From Baekduia soli (GTDB lineage: Bacteria; Actinomycetota; Thermoleophilia; Solirubrobacterales; Solirubrobacteraceae), in contig NZ_CP042430.1 in the NCBI RefSeq assembly GCF_007970665.1, positions 186,001-250,000 of the forward strand: a stretch of 64,000 bases of DNA, written 5' to 3'. The notes beneath the pieces are model-generated. The model searched no databases. It was not told the DNA's origin and saw only the letters and a list, made by a program, of their open reading frames with translations. Made by a program: the position numbers and the translations under genes. Of the stretch, positions 1-9,564 are shown piece by piece (position 1 is the first letter of the stretch; each line of letters starts with the position of its first letter).

Positions 1-141
1 CCGCAGCGTGATCGAGGACGTGTCCCAGCCGTTGGCCGCCGTGCGCAGCCACGCGACGTCGAAGCGCGGGGGCAGCGCCTCCCACTGGTGCAGGTCCCAC
101 GGCGTGGCCTGGTGGCCGCGGACGACGAGGATGCGCGGCAC
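1..141 (-). CDS. Glycosyltransferase, N-terminal fragment (cut by window edge)
   Basis: Only the first 47 codons are present, reading from a GTG at 141 off the left edge. The peptide opens with a beta-strand and glycine turn (PRILVVRGHQATPW), as in the GT-B fold N-terminal domain of GT4-type glycosyltransferases. It starts 6 bp after the stop of the methyltransferase upstream in the same operon, so it is probably the next sugar transferase of the polysaccharide locus. The nucleotide-sugar-binding half is outside the window, so donor and linkage cannot be judged. Family call is by N-terminal resemblance and context only. Confidence 0.55.
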   Translation of the reverse strand, partial: MPRILVVRGHQATPWDLHQWEALPPRFDVAWLRTAANGWDTSSITLR

Positions 142-147
142 GGCGCC

Positions 148-1035
148 TCAGGCCGGGCGGTGGAACGCCAGGAACGCCGAGGTCCACGGCGCCCCGTGGC
201 CCTTGAGCAGGATGTGCGGGTAGTCGCGCCCCGTGGCCGGCCGCATCGGCGCCGGGGCGATCCAGGTGATGACGTTCTCGAACGTCGACGGCGACAGCGT
301 CGTGTCCAGGGGCTGCACGAGGGGCAGGCCGGTCGGGGCGATGACGTCGCGGCGCAGCTCGCGTGGGCGGAACGTGTCCGACAGTCGCTGGCGCACGGTC
401 GCGTTCTCGCAGCGCCGCCCGCCGCTGAGGACCTTGATCGCGGCCTGCAGCGGCGGCCAGTCCAGCGGGTGGGGCTTGATGAGGTACTCGGTCACGATGA
501 CCAGGTGGCCGCCGGGCTTCAGGACCCGCGCCATCTCGCGGGCGGCCTGCTGGATGCTCTCCGGGGGCCCGAAGTGCTCGATCGACGAGAGGCTGAAGAC
601 CACGTCGAAGCTGTCGTCGGGGAAGTCGAGGTGCAGCGCGTCCATCGAGCGCACCTCGAGGCGGTCCTCGCGGTAGGGGTAGGGCGCCCAGTGGCCGGGA
701 TCGGTGAGCATCGACCCGTCGGCCTCGCGCCCGTCGACCGCGAAGGATCCCTCACCGTAGATGTCGGTGGCCACGACGCGACCGACGCGGTTGGCCAGCC
801 AGTACAGCGGCTCCTCGTGGCCCGCGGCGACCGAGAGGACCTGCGCGTCCTCGCGGATCGCGCCCACCTCCTCGAGGTACAGGCCGAGCTGCGCGTACTC
901 CCAGAACTTGCGGCGCAGCTCCTCCTCGGGGGTGTAGCCCGGGGCGACCATCTCGCGCAGCTTGGCGCGCAGCGCCGGATCGTCGAAGTCCGGCAGGTCG
1001 CAGAGCTTGTTGTACTGGCGGGACAGGGCGGCCAT
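148..1035 (-). CDS. Class I SAM-dependent methyltransferase
   Basis: About 295 residues. A Rossmann-type methyltransferase core is visible: motif I-like SVAAGHEE at residues 68-75, an acidic strand end at DIYG (91-94), the motif FDVVFSLSSIEHFG, and LKPGGHLVIVTEY as the post-motif strand. It probably methylates a sugar or glycan in the surrounding locus; the acceptor is not predictable. ATG at 1035 is used here. A GTG at 1050 overlaps the upstream stop as GTGA and would add five residues; it is an equally reasonable translationally coupled start. It lies inside a minus-strand operon of two methyltransferases, glycosyltransferases and a flippase. Confidence 0.85.
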   Translation of the reverse strand: MAALSRQYNKLCDLPDFDDPALRAKLREMVAPGYTPEEELRRKFWEYAQLGLYLEEVGAIREDAQVLSVAAGHEEPLYWLANRVGRVVATDIYGEGSFAVDGREADGSMLTDPGHWAPYPYREDRLEVRSMDALHLDFPDDSFDVVFSLSSIEHFGPPESIQQAAREMARVLKPGGHLVIVTEYLIKPHPLDWPPLQAAIKVLSGGRRCENATVRQRLSDTFRPRELRRDVIAPTGLPLVQPLDTTLSPSTFENVITWIAPAPMRPATGRDYPHILLKGHGAPWTSAFLAFHRPA

Positions 1036-1046
1036 CGGCGGCAGTA

Positions 1047-2189
1047 TCACGACCGGGCCGCGTGCAGCGCCCGCCGGTAGCTCTCCACGGTGGCCTGCGC
1101 GGTGGCCTCCCACGTGAACTCCGACGCCCGGGCCGGACCGCGCCGGCCGAGGTCGTCGCGCAGCGCCTCGTCGTCCAACAGCCGGCCCATCGCGGCGGCG
1201 ATCGAGCCGACGTCGTCGGGGTCGACGAGCAGCGCGGCGTCGCCGACGACCTCGCCCAGCGCCGAGCGGCCGCTGCAGGCCAGCGGGCGCCCGCGCTGCA
1301 TGGCCTCCAGCGCCGGGAGGCCGAAGCCCTCCATGCGCGACGGCTGCAGCACGGCGGTGGCCACCGCGAACAGGCCCTCGACGTCCGCGTCGCTGACGAA
1401 GCCCAGCAGCCGCACGCGATCGCCCACCCCCAGCCCGGCGGCCAGCCGGGCGAGCTCGCCGCCGTAGTCCGTGGGCGGCCCGGGCAGGGCGAGGACGACG
1501 TCGCGGCGGCCCAGCTGGGCCAGCGCGCGGATGAGCTGGTCCTGGGCCTTGTAGGGCTGCTGCTGGCCCACGCTGAGCAGCACGGGGCCGGCGCCGAGGG
1601 CCAGGCGGTCGCGCAGCTCGGGCTCGGGCGTCGGGGCGGCCAGGGCGACGGCCCGCACACCCAGCGGCGTCACGTCGATGCGCTCGGGCGCGATGCCGTA
1701 GCTGCGGGCGATGTCGGCGGCGCCCGCGTGCGAGATCGCGATGACGCGCGTCGCGCGCTGCGTCGCGAAGCGCGTCCAGCGAATCCAGGACGCGCGCTCC
1801 GCGGCGCTCATGCTGACCTGGTCGGGCAGCAGCAGCCAGATGAGGTCCAGCAGCGTCACGACGCTGGCCATGGCGCCCGGCACGCGCGGCGGCCCCACGC
1901 CCGCCAGCGAGTGCATGACCCCCACGCGGTGCGCGAGCGCCAAGGGCAGCATCCCGCCCGCCTGCAGCAGCGCGTTGGGCGCGCCGTGGGCCGCGACGGG
2001 CAGCTGCACCCAGCGCACCGCGCTGGCCCACACGGCGTCGCGCAGCTCGGCGGGGGCGTCGCGGCTGATGAACATCGTGATGTCCAGGCCGTGGTCGGCC
2101 TCGCAGATCGCGCGCAGCAGCTCGGAGGCGTAGCGCACGGCGCCGCCGCCGCCCTCCGTCAGGTGCAGGCCGTTGACGCCGATGCGCAT
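1047..2189 (-). CDS. GT4-family glycosyltransferase
   Basis: 380 residues, GT-B fold. Residues 1-190 form the acceptor domain (IGVNGLHLTEGGGGAVRYAS, an N-terminal glycine turn typical of the family). The C-terminal half has LLSVGQQQPYK and the GT4 signature EGFGLPALEA at about 287-296, where the paired glutamates contact the nucleotide sugar. It should add a sugar to a lipid-linked oligosaccharide on the cytoplasmic face. Its ATG overlaps the stop of the flippase gene by one base (TGATG), and its own stop overlaps the possible GTG of the next gene, so the genes are translationally coupled. Closely similar in layout to the gene at 3729-4853, probably an old duplicate. Confidence 0.9.
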   Translation of the reverse strand: MRIGVNGLHLTEGGGGAVRYASELLRAICEADHGLDITMFISRDAPAELRDAVWASAVRWVQLPVAAHGAPNALLQAGGMLPLALAHRVGVMHSLAGVGPPRVPGAMASVVTLLDLIWLLLPDQVSMSAAERASWIRWTRFATQRATRVIAISHAGAADIARSYGIAPERIDVTPLGVRAVALAAPTPEPELRDRLALGAGPVLLSVGQQQPYKAQDQLIRALAQLGRRDVVLALPGPPTDYGGELARLAAGLGVGDRVRLLGFVSDADVEGLFAVATAVLQPSRMEGFGLPALEAMQRGRPLACSGRSALGEVVGDAALLVDPDDVGSIAAAMGRLLDDEALRDDLGRRGPARASEFTWEATAQATVESYRRALHAARS

Positions 2190-3703
2190 CAATCGTCGCC
2201 GCCGATGTCGCGCGGGCCCAGCCGCCGCAGCGGCCCCGGAAGGTGCTCGCGGACCTCCTCGGGCAGCGCGCCGAACACCAGCAGGCCGGCGGCGTAGACG
2301 AGCAGCCCGACGATCGTGTTGGCCGCGTCGGGCAGGGGGAGGAACCAGGCCGCCAGGCCGAGCGCGACGGCGGGCAGCAGGCGGCGCACGCGCCGCGTGC
2401 GCGGGCGCATCCGCGGGTCGCCGCCGACGATGCCCCACAGGTAGCCGCACGCCAGCCAGGTCTCGCCGAGCAGCGTGCCGAACGCGGCGCCGACCGCGCC
2501 ATGGGCGTGGGCGAGCAGCAGCACCGTCACCGCGCTGATGACCAGGGCCACGGCGTTGGCGCGCACCATCGCGCGGTGGCGGTGCATCGCCAGCAGCGTG
2601 AAGCCCCATGTCGAGATCACGAACGTCATCGCCAGCGCCGTGCCCTGGATGCGCAGCACGTCGACCGCGCCGGCGTACTTCGGCCCGGCGACGACGGCGA
2701 TGATCGGGACGGCGCCGAGCACGCAGGCGATGAGCGCGCCGCCGCCGAGCACGGCCGTGCCCTCGAAGAGCCGCTGGGTCGCGTAGCGCAGGCGCTCGCG
2801 GTCGTCGCGGGCGGCGCGCGAGAGCAGCGGGAAGGCCGTCGTCACGAGCACGCCCGGGATCGCCGCGGCGATGATGTACACGCGAAACGAGGCCGCGAAG
2901 AGGCCCGTCTGCTCCTGGCTCGCGACCAGCGAGGTCAGCACGAGCGCGGTGTAGACGTACAGGCTGCCCACCGCGGTGGCCAGCGCGAAGGTGATCGTCG
3001 GGCGCACGAGGGCCAGCCATTCGTGCCAGTCGAAGCTCGGGCGCAGCGGCACCGCCCCGCGCACGAGCACGTACGTCGCGACGGCCAGCAGCAGGTGCAC
3101 GGGGATCGTCGCCGCCAGGAACGCGGGCACCCCGGCGCCCACGACGACGAGCACGACGAACAGCGCGGCCGTGGCGACCTGGCGGCCGACGTCCAGCCCG
3201 GTGACCGCGCCCATGCGGATCTCGGCCGACAGCGGGATGCCCAGCGTTCCCGCGGTCACCATGAACAGCAGCCCGATGCTCATGAAGCCCGCGCCGAAGA
3301 CCATCTGGCTGTCGTAGCCCAGCGCGACGGAGGCCAGCATGGCGGCGCCGCCGCCCAGGGCCGTCAGCGCCAGGCGCATCCCGAGCAGGACGCGCATGAA
3401 GCGGGCGCGGTCGGCGCCGGTGCGCTGGGCGTACTCGCGCAGGCCCAGCGTCGACATCCCCAGGTCGGTCACCGCCTGCACGATCGTCACGAGCGCGACG
3501 ACGGTCTGGTAGCGGCCGTAGTCGACGGGGCCGAGGTGGCGGGTGACGAGCGCGGCGCCGATGAGCGAGGCGCCGAGCCCGGCGACGAACCCGACGACGC
3601 GCAGCGCGCCGCCGCGCACGACGCGGCGCCCGGCCTCGGCCGTGTCCAGGACGTCGCCGGCGACGGGGCCGGGGACGTCGGGCTCGGAGATCGCGCCGCT
3701 CAC
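2189..3703 (-). CDS. Polysaccharide/oligosaccharide flippase (Wzx/MOP superfamily)
   Basis: About 504 residues with some 12-14 hydrophobic segments and short charged loops, as in MOP-superfamily flippases. The N-terminal region LRVVGFVAGLGASLIGAALV followed by RHLGPVDYGRYQTV is the usual opening of Wzx/RfbX-type proteins. It is expected to move undecaprenyl-linked glycan units to the outer face. GTG at 3703 is preferred because a TACGCT promoter hexamer (3712-3717) lies 8 nt upstream; the longer TTG start at 3712 would overlap that hexamer. The gene ends in a TGATG junction with the next glycosyltransferase. Confidence 0.88.
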   Translation of the reverse strand: MSGAISEPDVPGPVAGDVLDTAEAGRRVVRGGALRVVGFVAGLGASLIGAALVTRHLGPVDYGRYQTVVALVTIVQAVTDLGMSTLGLREYAQRTGADRARFMRVLLGMRLALTALGGGAAMLASVALGYDSQMVFGAGFMSIGLLFMVTAGTLGIPLSAEIRMGAVTGLDVGRQVATAALFVVLVVVGAGVPAFLAATIPVHLLLAVATYVLVRGAVPLRPSFDWHEWLALVRPTITFALATAVGSLYVYTALVLTSLVASQEQTGLFAASFRVYIIAAAIPGVLVTTAFPLLSRAARDDRERLRYATQRLFEGTAVLGGGALIACVLGAVPIIAVVAGPKYAGAVDVLRIQGTALAMTFVISTWGFTLLAMHRHRAMVRANAVALVISAVTVLLLAHAHGAVGAAFGTLLGETWLACGYLWGIVGGDPRMRPRTRRVRRLLPAVALGLAAWFLPLPDAANTIVGLLVYAAGLLVFGALPEEVREHLPGPLRRLGPRDIGGDD

Positions 3704-3711
3704 GTCGCCCA

Positions 3712-3717
3712 AGCGTA
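3712..3717 (-). promoter_or_regulatory. -10-like element for the flippase gene
   Basis: TACGCT on the minus strand, 8 nt before GTG 3703; consistent with a leaderless transcript and decides the start. Confidence 0.45.
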
Positions 3718-3728
3718 GGGAGCGGCGC

Positions 3729-4853
3729 TCATCGCGCGGCGGCGCGGCGGTAGACGTCCAGCGTCTGCGCCGCGCAGCGCTCCCAGGTGAAGCTCGCGGC
3801 CCGGGCGCGGCCGGCGGCGGCCAGGCGGGCGTGCAGCGCCGGGTCGGTCAGCAGGCGCACGGTGGCGTCGCGGATCTCGTCCTGGGAGGTGGGGTCCAGG
3901 AGCAGCCCGGCGTCGCCGGCCACCTCGCCGGGAGCGGAGCCGCGCGAGCAGGCGACGGGCAGCCCGCGCGCCATGGCCTCGAGGACCGGCAGGCCGAAGC
4001 CCTCGACGAGCGAGGGCAGCACGAACGCGGCGGCGGCCGCGTAGAGGCCCTCGAGGTCGGCCTGCGACAGGAACCCGGGGACGACCACCGCGCCGCCGAC
4101 GCCCTCGCGCGCCGCCAGCGCGCGCAGCGCCGCCTCGGCCTCGGCGTTGGGCGGGCCCGGGAGCACGAGCTGGGCGCCGGGGACGGCCGCGCGCACGCCG
4201 GCCATGGCCGCCACGAGCCGCTCGAGGTTGCGGTGGGGCTTCTTCTGGCCGACGTTGAGGACGATCGGGCCGGGGCCCAGGCCCAGGCCGGCCCGCAGGT
4301 CGGCCTCCCGCGTCGGGTCCACGACCGCCGGGCTGCCGAAGCCCAGCGGGATGACGTCCAGGCGCCGCGCGGGGACGCCGAGGTGCGTGCGCAGCTCCTC
4401 GCCGGCCGCATGGGAGATCGCGACGACGCGGTCGGCGCGGCGCGCCACCCAGGGCACGACGGTGCGCCACAGGCGGTGGGTCAGCACGTCCTCGGGGTGG
4501 GTGATCCACACCGTGTCGGGGATCGTCACGACGCGGGCGGCGCGGGAGACCAGCGGGCCGGTCATCGCCACGGAGTGCACGACGTCGGCGCGCCGGCGAT
4601 CGGCCACCGCGCCGATCGCCGTCAGCTCGCTCAGCGCCCGCAGGCCGCCGCGGCCCAGCTGCTCGCAGCGCACGAGCTCGGCGCCTGCGGCCCAGTCCTC
4701 GGCGGTCAGCTTGTCGTGGCCGGCCGGGTTGAGCAGGACGGTCAGCTGCGGCGCGTCGGGGCCGGCGAGCAGGGCACGGCACAGCTCGCGCAGGTAGGTC
4801 TCCACGCCGCCCATGGGGGGCGCCAGGAACAGGGCGTTGATCGCGACGCGCAT
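3729..4853 (-). CDS. GT4-family glycosyltransferase
   Basis: 374 residues, GT-B fold. Features in order: MRVAINALFLAPPMGGVETY, where the GG turn binds the nucleotide sugar; VVAISHAAGEEL at about 143-154; VLNVGQKKPHRNLERLV opening the C-terminal Rossmann domain at about 198; EGFGLPVLEA at 284-293. The kanosamine/mannose-type EGFGLP signature suggests a retaining mannosyl- or rhamnosyl-type transferase, but specificity cannot be read. It is the second gene of the minus-strand operon, 10 bp after the methyltransferase and 25 bp before the flippase. Confidence 0.9.
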   Translation of the reverse strand: MRVAINALFLAPPMGGVETYLRELCRALLAGPDAPQLTVLLNPAGHDKLTAEDWAAGAELVRCEQLGRGGLRALSELTAIGAVADRRRADVVHSVAMTGPLVSRAARVVTIPDTVWITHPEDVLTHRLWRTVVPWVARRADRVVAISHAAGEELRTHLGVPARRLDVIPLGFGSPAVVDPTREADLRAGLGLGPGPIVLNVGQKKPHRNLERLVAAMAGVRAAVPGAQLVLPGPPNAEAEAALRALAAREGVGGAVVVPGFLSQADLEGLYAAAAAFVLPSLVEGFGLPVLEAMARGLPVACSRGSAPGEVAGDAGLLLDPTSQDEIRDATVRLLTDPALHARLAAAGRARAASFTWERCAAQTLDVYRRAAAR

Positions 4854-4863
4854 CGGGGCGGCG

Positions 4864-6463
<1,600 letters not shown>

Positions 6464-6472
6464 GGGGTCCCC

Positions 6473-6486
6473 GGGGGCCCGCCCCC
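6473..6486 (+). terminator. GC hairpin after gmd
   Basis: GGGGG-CCCG-CCCCC immediately downstream of the gmd stop, without a U-tract; a plausible terminator stem in a GC-rich genome. Confidence 0.3.
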
Positions 6487-6492
6487 GCGCGC

Positions 6493-6537
6493 CGGATGTC
6501 GCGTTTGTGGGGTATGTCCTCACCTCCGCGACATCCG
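6493..6537. repeat. 45-bp palindrome E1, left bracket of the DUF559 gene
   Basis: Perfect 11-bp arms CGGATGTCGCG / CGCGACATCCG, a 3x3 internal loop, then a 6-bp inner stem GTGGGG/CCTCAC (one G-T wobble) and a 5-nt loop. It begins 30 bp after gmd and ends 6 bp from the DUF559 stop codon. The same 45-bp design recurs at 7527-7571 with 33/45 identity. Base pairs 7/39 and 11/35 differ in compensatory fashion between the copies, which indicates that the fold is maintained. REP-like in structure, but its partner gene is not a RAYT transposase. Confidence 0.85.
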
Positions 6538-6543
6538 TGCGGC

Positions 6544-7461
6544 TCAGGCCCGGGCGGCGCGCAGCGCGGCCGTCACGCGGAGCGCGACCGTCGCCGGCGT
6601 GCGCACGAGCTGCCGGTCGCTGACCCGCAGCAGGGTCCAGCCACGGGCGGCGAGGACCTGTGAGCGGGCGCGATCGGCCTCGAACGCTCGCCGGGAGCGG
6701 TGCCAGCGGTAGCCGTCGAGCTCGACGGCCACCCGGCGGTCCGGCCAGCGGAAGTCGACCTCGCCCGCACCGTCGCGCCCGTTGACCACCGGCCGCGGGA
6801 TGTCGCGGTCGAGGCACAGCTGCAGGAAGAGCGCCTCGAGGTCGCTGCGGGTGTGCGCGAGGCCGTGGTCGGCCGCGTCGGCCAGGACGGCCTCGAGCGT
6901 GGCGACGCCCGGACGGCCGCGGAGCACGTCGAGGATCCGGCGCACGTCGCGCAGGTCGAAGAGCTCGGCCTCGTCGGCCCGCTCGACGGCGCGCCGCACC
7001 TCGTGCGGGCGCACGACGGCCGCGAGGTCGACGAGGGTCCGGGCCACCGAGGTCACCGGGATCGCCTCCGAGGCGGTGACCTCGGTGGGCGCCAACGTCC
7101 GGGTGCGATGGACGACGACGCCGGCCCTCGCCTGCCGGCCCGCGTGCGACGGGCACGTGACGTCGACACGGCTCGCCCCGCCCGGACGCAGTCCCCACAG
7201 CGCCGCGGCGCTGCGATGGCTGAGCACCACGCGGGGCCCCATCACGAGCACGATCTGCATCCACCGGGTGTGGACCGACGACGGCCGGTGGCCGAGCGCG
7301 TAGACGCCGCGGTCGACGGCCACGAGCCGCCCGGTGCGCCGTCGGTGCACGATGGCCTCGGCGCCCAGGCCGAGCGCGAGGAGCTGGCGGCGGGCGACGA
7401 GGCCGTGCTGGCGCTCGGCAAGCAGCCGGATGTGGCGGTCGATGGCGCGAAGCTGGGGCAT
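6544..7461 (-). CDS. AbiEi-type winged-helix + DUF559 (Vsr-like nuclease) protein
   Basis: 305 residues. Residues 1-55 (HGLVARRQLLALGLGAEAI, then RLVAVDRGVYALG) match the AbiEi_4-type winged-helix N-domain; 60-170 is the AbiEi-like middle. Residues 205-300 are DUF559, a PD-(D/E)XK/Vsr-like nuclease fold: GEVDFRW with D236, VAVELDG with E247, H254, and WTLLRVSDRQL as the last core strand. Known: this family is common in actinobacteria and of unknown function. Seen: no AbiEii-type toxin gene lies beside it, so a classic AbiE system is not supported. It is flanked on both sides by related 45-bp palindromes and lies between two convergent sugar genes. Inference: a palindrome-associated, possibly mobile single-gene unit. 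Confidence 0.85.
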   Translation of the reverse strand: MPQLRAIDRHIRLLAERQHGLVARRQLLALGLGAEAIVHRRRTGRLVAVDRGVYALGHRPSSVHTRWMQIVLVMGPRVVLSHRSAAALWGLRPGGASRVDVTCPSHAGRQARAGVVVHRTRTLAPTEVTASEAIPVTSVARTLVDLAAVVRPHEVRRAVERADEAELFDLRDVRRILDVLRGRPGVATLEAVLADAADHGLAHTRSDLEALFLQLCLDRDIPRPVVNGRDGAGEVDFRWPDRRVAVELDGYRWHRSRRAFEADRARSQVLAARGWTLLRVSDRQLVRTPATVALRVTAALRAARA

Positions 7462-7526
7462 CGCCCCACATAGGCGCCGCCGGCTCGGAGTTCACCCCCC
7501 GGGGGCACGACGTCCCTCGGGCCCGA

Positions 7527-7571
7527 CGGATGGCGCAGAGGTGGTGCATGACCCCACGTCTGCGCCATCCG
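7527..7571. repeat. 45-bp palindrome E2, right bracket of the DUF559 gene
   Basis: Perfect 13-bp arms CGGATGGCGCAGA / TCTGCGCCATCCG, one mismatch, then an inner GTGG/CCAC stem around the centre TGCATGACC. It lies 65 bp upstream of the DUF559 ATG. Shared with E1 at the same spacing: CGGATG, CGC, GTGG, the central ATG, CAC and GCG-CATCCG. Both copies are exactly 45 bp. Confidence 0.85.
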
Positions 7572-7597
7572 GCCTCCGACGACCTCGATCCCGACGC

Positions 7598-7613
7598 GGT
7601 CCGCCTGCGGACC
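7598..7613. terminator. Hairpin at the end of the Gmd-like gene
   Basis: Perfect inverted repeat GGTCCGC-CT-GCGGACC touching the minus-strand stop codon (7613-7615). No U-tract. Likely 3' end structure of the leftward gene. Confidence 0.4.
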
Positions 7614-8578
7614 TACGCCTGCGCCCGCAGCTCGGCCAGGTCCGCGGACACCATCTCGGCGATCATCGCCTCGAACGTGATCGCGGGCTCCCAGCCCAGA
7701 GCGGACCGGGCGTGCGAGGGGTCGCCCACCGGCGGCGTGGCCTCCGGGGCCCGCACGAAGGCCGGGTCGACGCGCACGCGGCCCTCGGGGTCCACCCCGG
7801 CGGCCGCGAACGCCGCGTCGACCAGCTCGCCGACCGTGCGCCCCCGTCCCGAGGCCAGCACGTAGTCGCCGGCCTGCGGTGCCTGCAGCGCCAGCCAGGC
7901 GCCGCGCATGACGTCGGCCGCGTGCGACCAGTCGCGCACGGCGCGCAGGTCGCCCAACACCAGCTCCTCCTGGAGGCCGAGCGCGATCGCGGCCGCCCCG
8001 CGGGTCACCTTGCGCGGCAGGAAGTGCGCCGGTCGGCGCGGGGACTCGTGGTTGAAGAGGATCCCGGAGACCACGTGGGTGCCGAAGTGCGCGCGCAGCG
8101 CCCCCACCAGGCCGTGGGCGGCGAGCTTGGCCACCCCGTACGGCGACCGCGGGCGCATCGGCGAGCGCTCGTGCTGGGGCGACTCGCCGCTGTCGCCGAA
8201 GATCTCGCTCGACGTCGCCACGAAGACCCGCATCTCGGGATCCAGGCGCCGTGCGGCGCCCAGCAGCTCGGCGGTCGCACCCGCGATCGCGGCCAGGATG
8301 AGGCCCGGGTCCTCCCACGAGGTGGGCACGAACGTGGGCGCGGCGAGGTGGTAGAGCTCGTGCGGGCGAACCGCGCCGAGCGCATCGCGCAGCGTCCCCG
8401 GCTCCAGCAGATCGCCGTGCAGGAGCGTGAGCCGGTCGCGGACATGACCCAGATGGGGGAGGTCCTGATCGACCGGTTGCCGGACGATGCCCGCGACGTC
8501 GTAGCCTTCTGCGAGCAACAGCTCGGCCAGATACGAGCCGTCCTGGCCGCTGATCCCGGTGATGAGCGCCCGTCGCAC
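7613..8578 (-). CDS. GDP-mannose 4,6-dehydratase-family NAD-dependent sugar dehydratase/epimerase
   Basis: 321 residues, colinear with the Gmd at 5492 but clearly diverged. [12 protein letters not shown] (8-19), TSSEIFG (122-128), YGVAK (Tyr147, Lys151) and FNHESPRR are all kept, including the Glu needed for 4,6-dehydration. It could therefore be a second dehydratase for another nucleotide sugar, or a reductase/epimerase acting on the Gmd product (Rmd-like). GTG at 8578 is chosen because TAGTCT lies 8 nt upstream. Convergent with gmd across the DUF559 cassette. Confidence 0.85.
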   Translation of the reverse strand: MRRALITGISGQDGSYLAELLLAEGYDVAGIVRQPVDQDLPHLGHVRDRLTLLHGDLLEPGTLRDALGAVRPHELYHLAAPTFVPTSWEDPGLILAAIAGATAELLGAARRLDPEMRVFVATSSEIFGDSGESPQHERSPMRPRSPYGVAKLAAHGLVGALRAHFGTHVVSGILFNHESPRRPAHFLPRKVTRGAAAIALGLQEELVLGDLRAVRDWSHAADVMRGAWLALQAPQAGDYVLASGRGRTVGELVDAAFAAAGVDPEGRVRVDPAFVRAPEATPPVGDPSHARSALGWEPAITFEAMIAEMVSADLAELRAQA

Positions 8579-8586
8579 TCCGCGGC

Positions 8587-8592
8587 AGACTA
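8587..8592 (-). promoter_or_regulatory. -10-like element, Gmd-like gene
   Basis: TAGTCT on the minus strand, 8 nt before GTG 8578. Confidence 0.45.
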
Positions 8593-8700
8593 ATCACCGC
8601 GCCCGCCATCCGGGTTACGCTGGTGGCCACGCCAGGTGCCCCGACGCCGGGCCGGCCGGATCGCGAAACCTCGGCGCCGCTGACACGTTGGACTCCCTGC

Positions 8701-9552
8701 ATGCCCTTCTCGAGCCCCGCCCCGACCGACCGCACCGGCGCCGCCGCCGGCGCGGCTGAGCTCGCCGTGCCGCCGCCCACGACCAGCGTCCTCGGGGTCC
8801 CGCTCGCGCTCACCGACTACGAGCGGACGATGGACTGGATGGACGCCGCCGTCGAGACCGCGCGCAAGGGCTACATCTGCGTCGCGGCCACGCACACCGT
8901 CGTCGCCTGCCAGGACGACCCCGAGCTGGCCGCCGCCGTCCACGGCGCGGCGCTCGTCGTGCCCGACGGCCAGCCCGTCGTGTGGGCCATGAACGCGCTC
9001 GGCCACGACCTCCCCAGCCGCGTGTACGGGCCCGACCTCATGGCCCGCTACTGCGAGCGCAGCGCGCAGACCGGGCGGCGGATGTTCCTCTACGGCGGGC
9101 GCAACCAGGGCGCGCTGGTCCAGCTCGCGCTGAACCTGCGCCGCCGCTTCCCCGGCGTGCAGATCGTCGGCGGCTACTCGCCGCCGTTCCGCACGCTCTC
9201 CGACGAGGAGCGCAAGGCGGTCGTGGCCGAGATCAACCACGCCCGGCCCGACGTCGTCTGGGTGGGCATCGGGGTGCCCAAGCAGGAGAAGTGGATGGCC
9301 ACGATGCACGAGCACCTGGACGCCCCGGTGCTCGTCGGCGTCGGCGCGGCCTTCGACTTCCACGCCGGCCTCGTCCCCCAGGCCCCGTCCTGGATGCAGG
9401 GCGCCGGCCTGGAGTGGCTCTACCGCCTGGCCCAGGAGCCGCGCCGGCTGTGGCGGCGCTACCTGACCTACAATCCGCGCTTCGTGCTCGGGTTCGCGCG
9501 CCAGTACGCGCGCCACCGCCGGGCGCTGCGCCGCGACGGCGGCGCTCGCTAG
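8701..9552 (+). CDS. WecB/TagA/CpsF-family glycosyltransferase (GT26)
   Basis: 283 residues. The GT26 core is clear: VLGVPLALTDYERTMDWM, AATHTVVACQDDPEL (the family's Thr and downstream Asp region), VVPDGQPVVWA, GPDLMARYC, LYGGRNQGALVQLAL, and VWVGIGVPKQEKWM. Members transfer N-acetylmannosamine or a related sugar from a UDP donor onto a lipid-linked acceptor, as in enterobacterial common antigen or teichoic-acid linkage units. ATG at 8701 is used; an upstream start at 8623 would add a low-complexity tail. Followed 12 bp later by a UDP-sugar dehydrogenase, an arrangement reminiscent of wecC/wecG. Confidence 0.9.
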   Translation: MPFSSPAPTDRTGAAAGAAELAVPPPTTSVLGVPLALTDYERTMDWMDAAVETARKGYICVAATHTVVACQDDPELAAAVHGAALVVPDGQPVVWAMNALGHDLPSRVYGPDLMARYCERSAQTGRRMFLYGGRNQGALVQLALNLRRRFPGVQIVGGYSPPFRTLSDEERKAVVAEINHARPDVVWVGIGVPKQEKWMATMHEHLDAPVLVGVGAAFDFHAGLVPQAPSWMQGAGLEWLYRLAQEPRRLWRRYLTYNPRFVLGFARQYARHRRALRRDGGAR

Positions 9553-9555
9553 CCT
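9550..9555 (+). promoter_or_regulatory. -10-like element overlapping a stop codon
   Basis: TAGCCT, 9 nt before ATG 9565; its TAG is the stop codon of the GT26 gene. Confidence 0.35.
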
Positions 9556-9564
9556 CCCGGAGCG

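Noticed and set aside
6544-7461. An AbiE-type toxin-antitoxin system
   Set aside because: Only the AbiEi-like N-domain is present and it is fused to DUF559; no AbiEii nucleotidyltransferase gene lies on either side.
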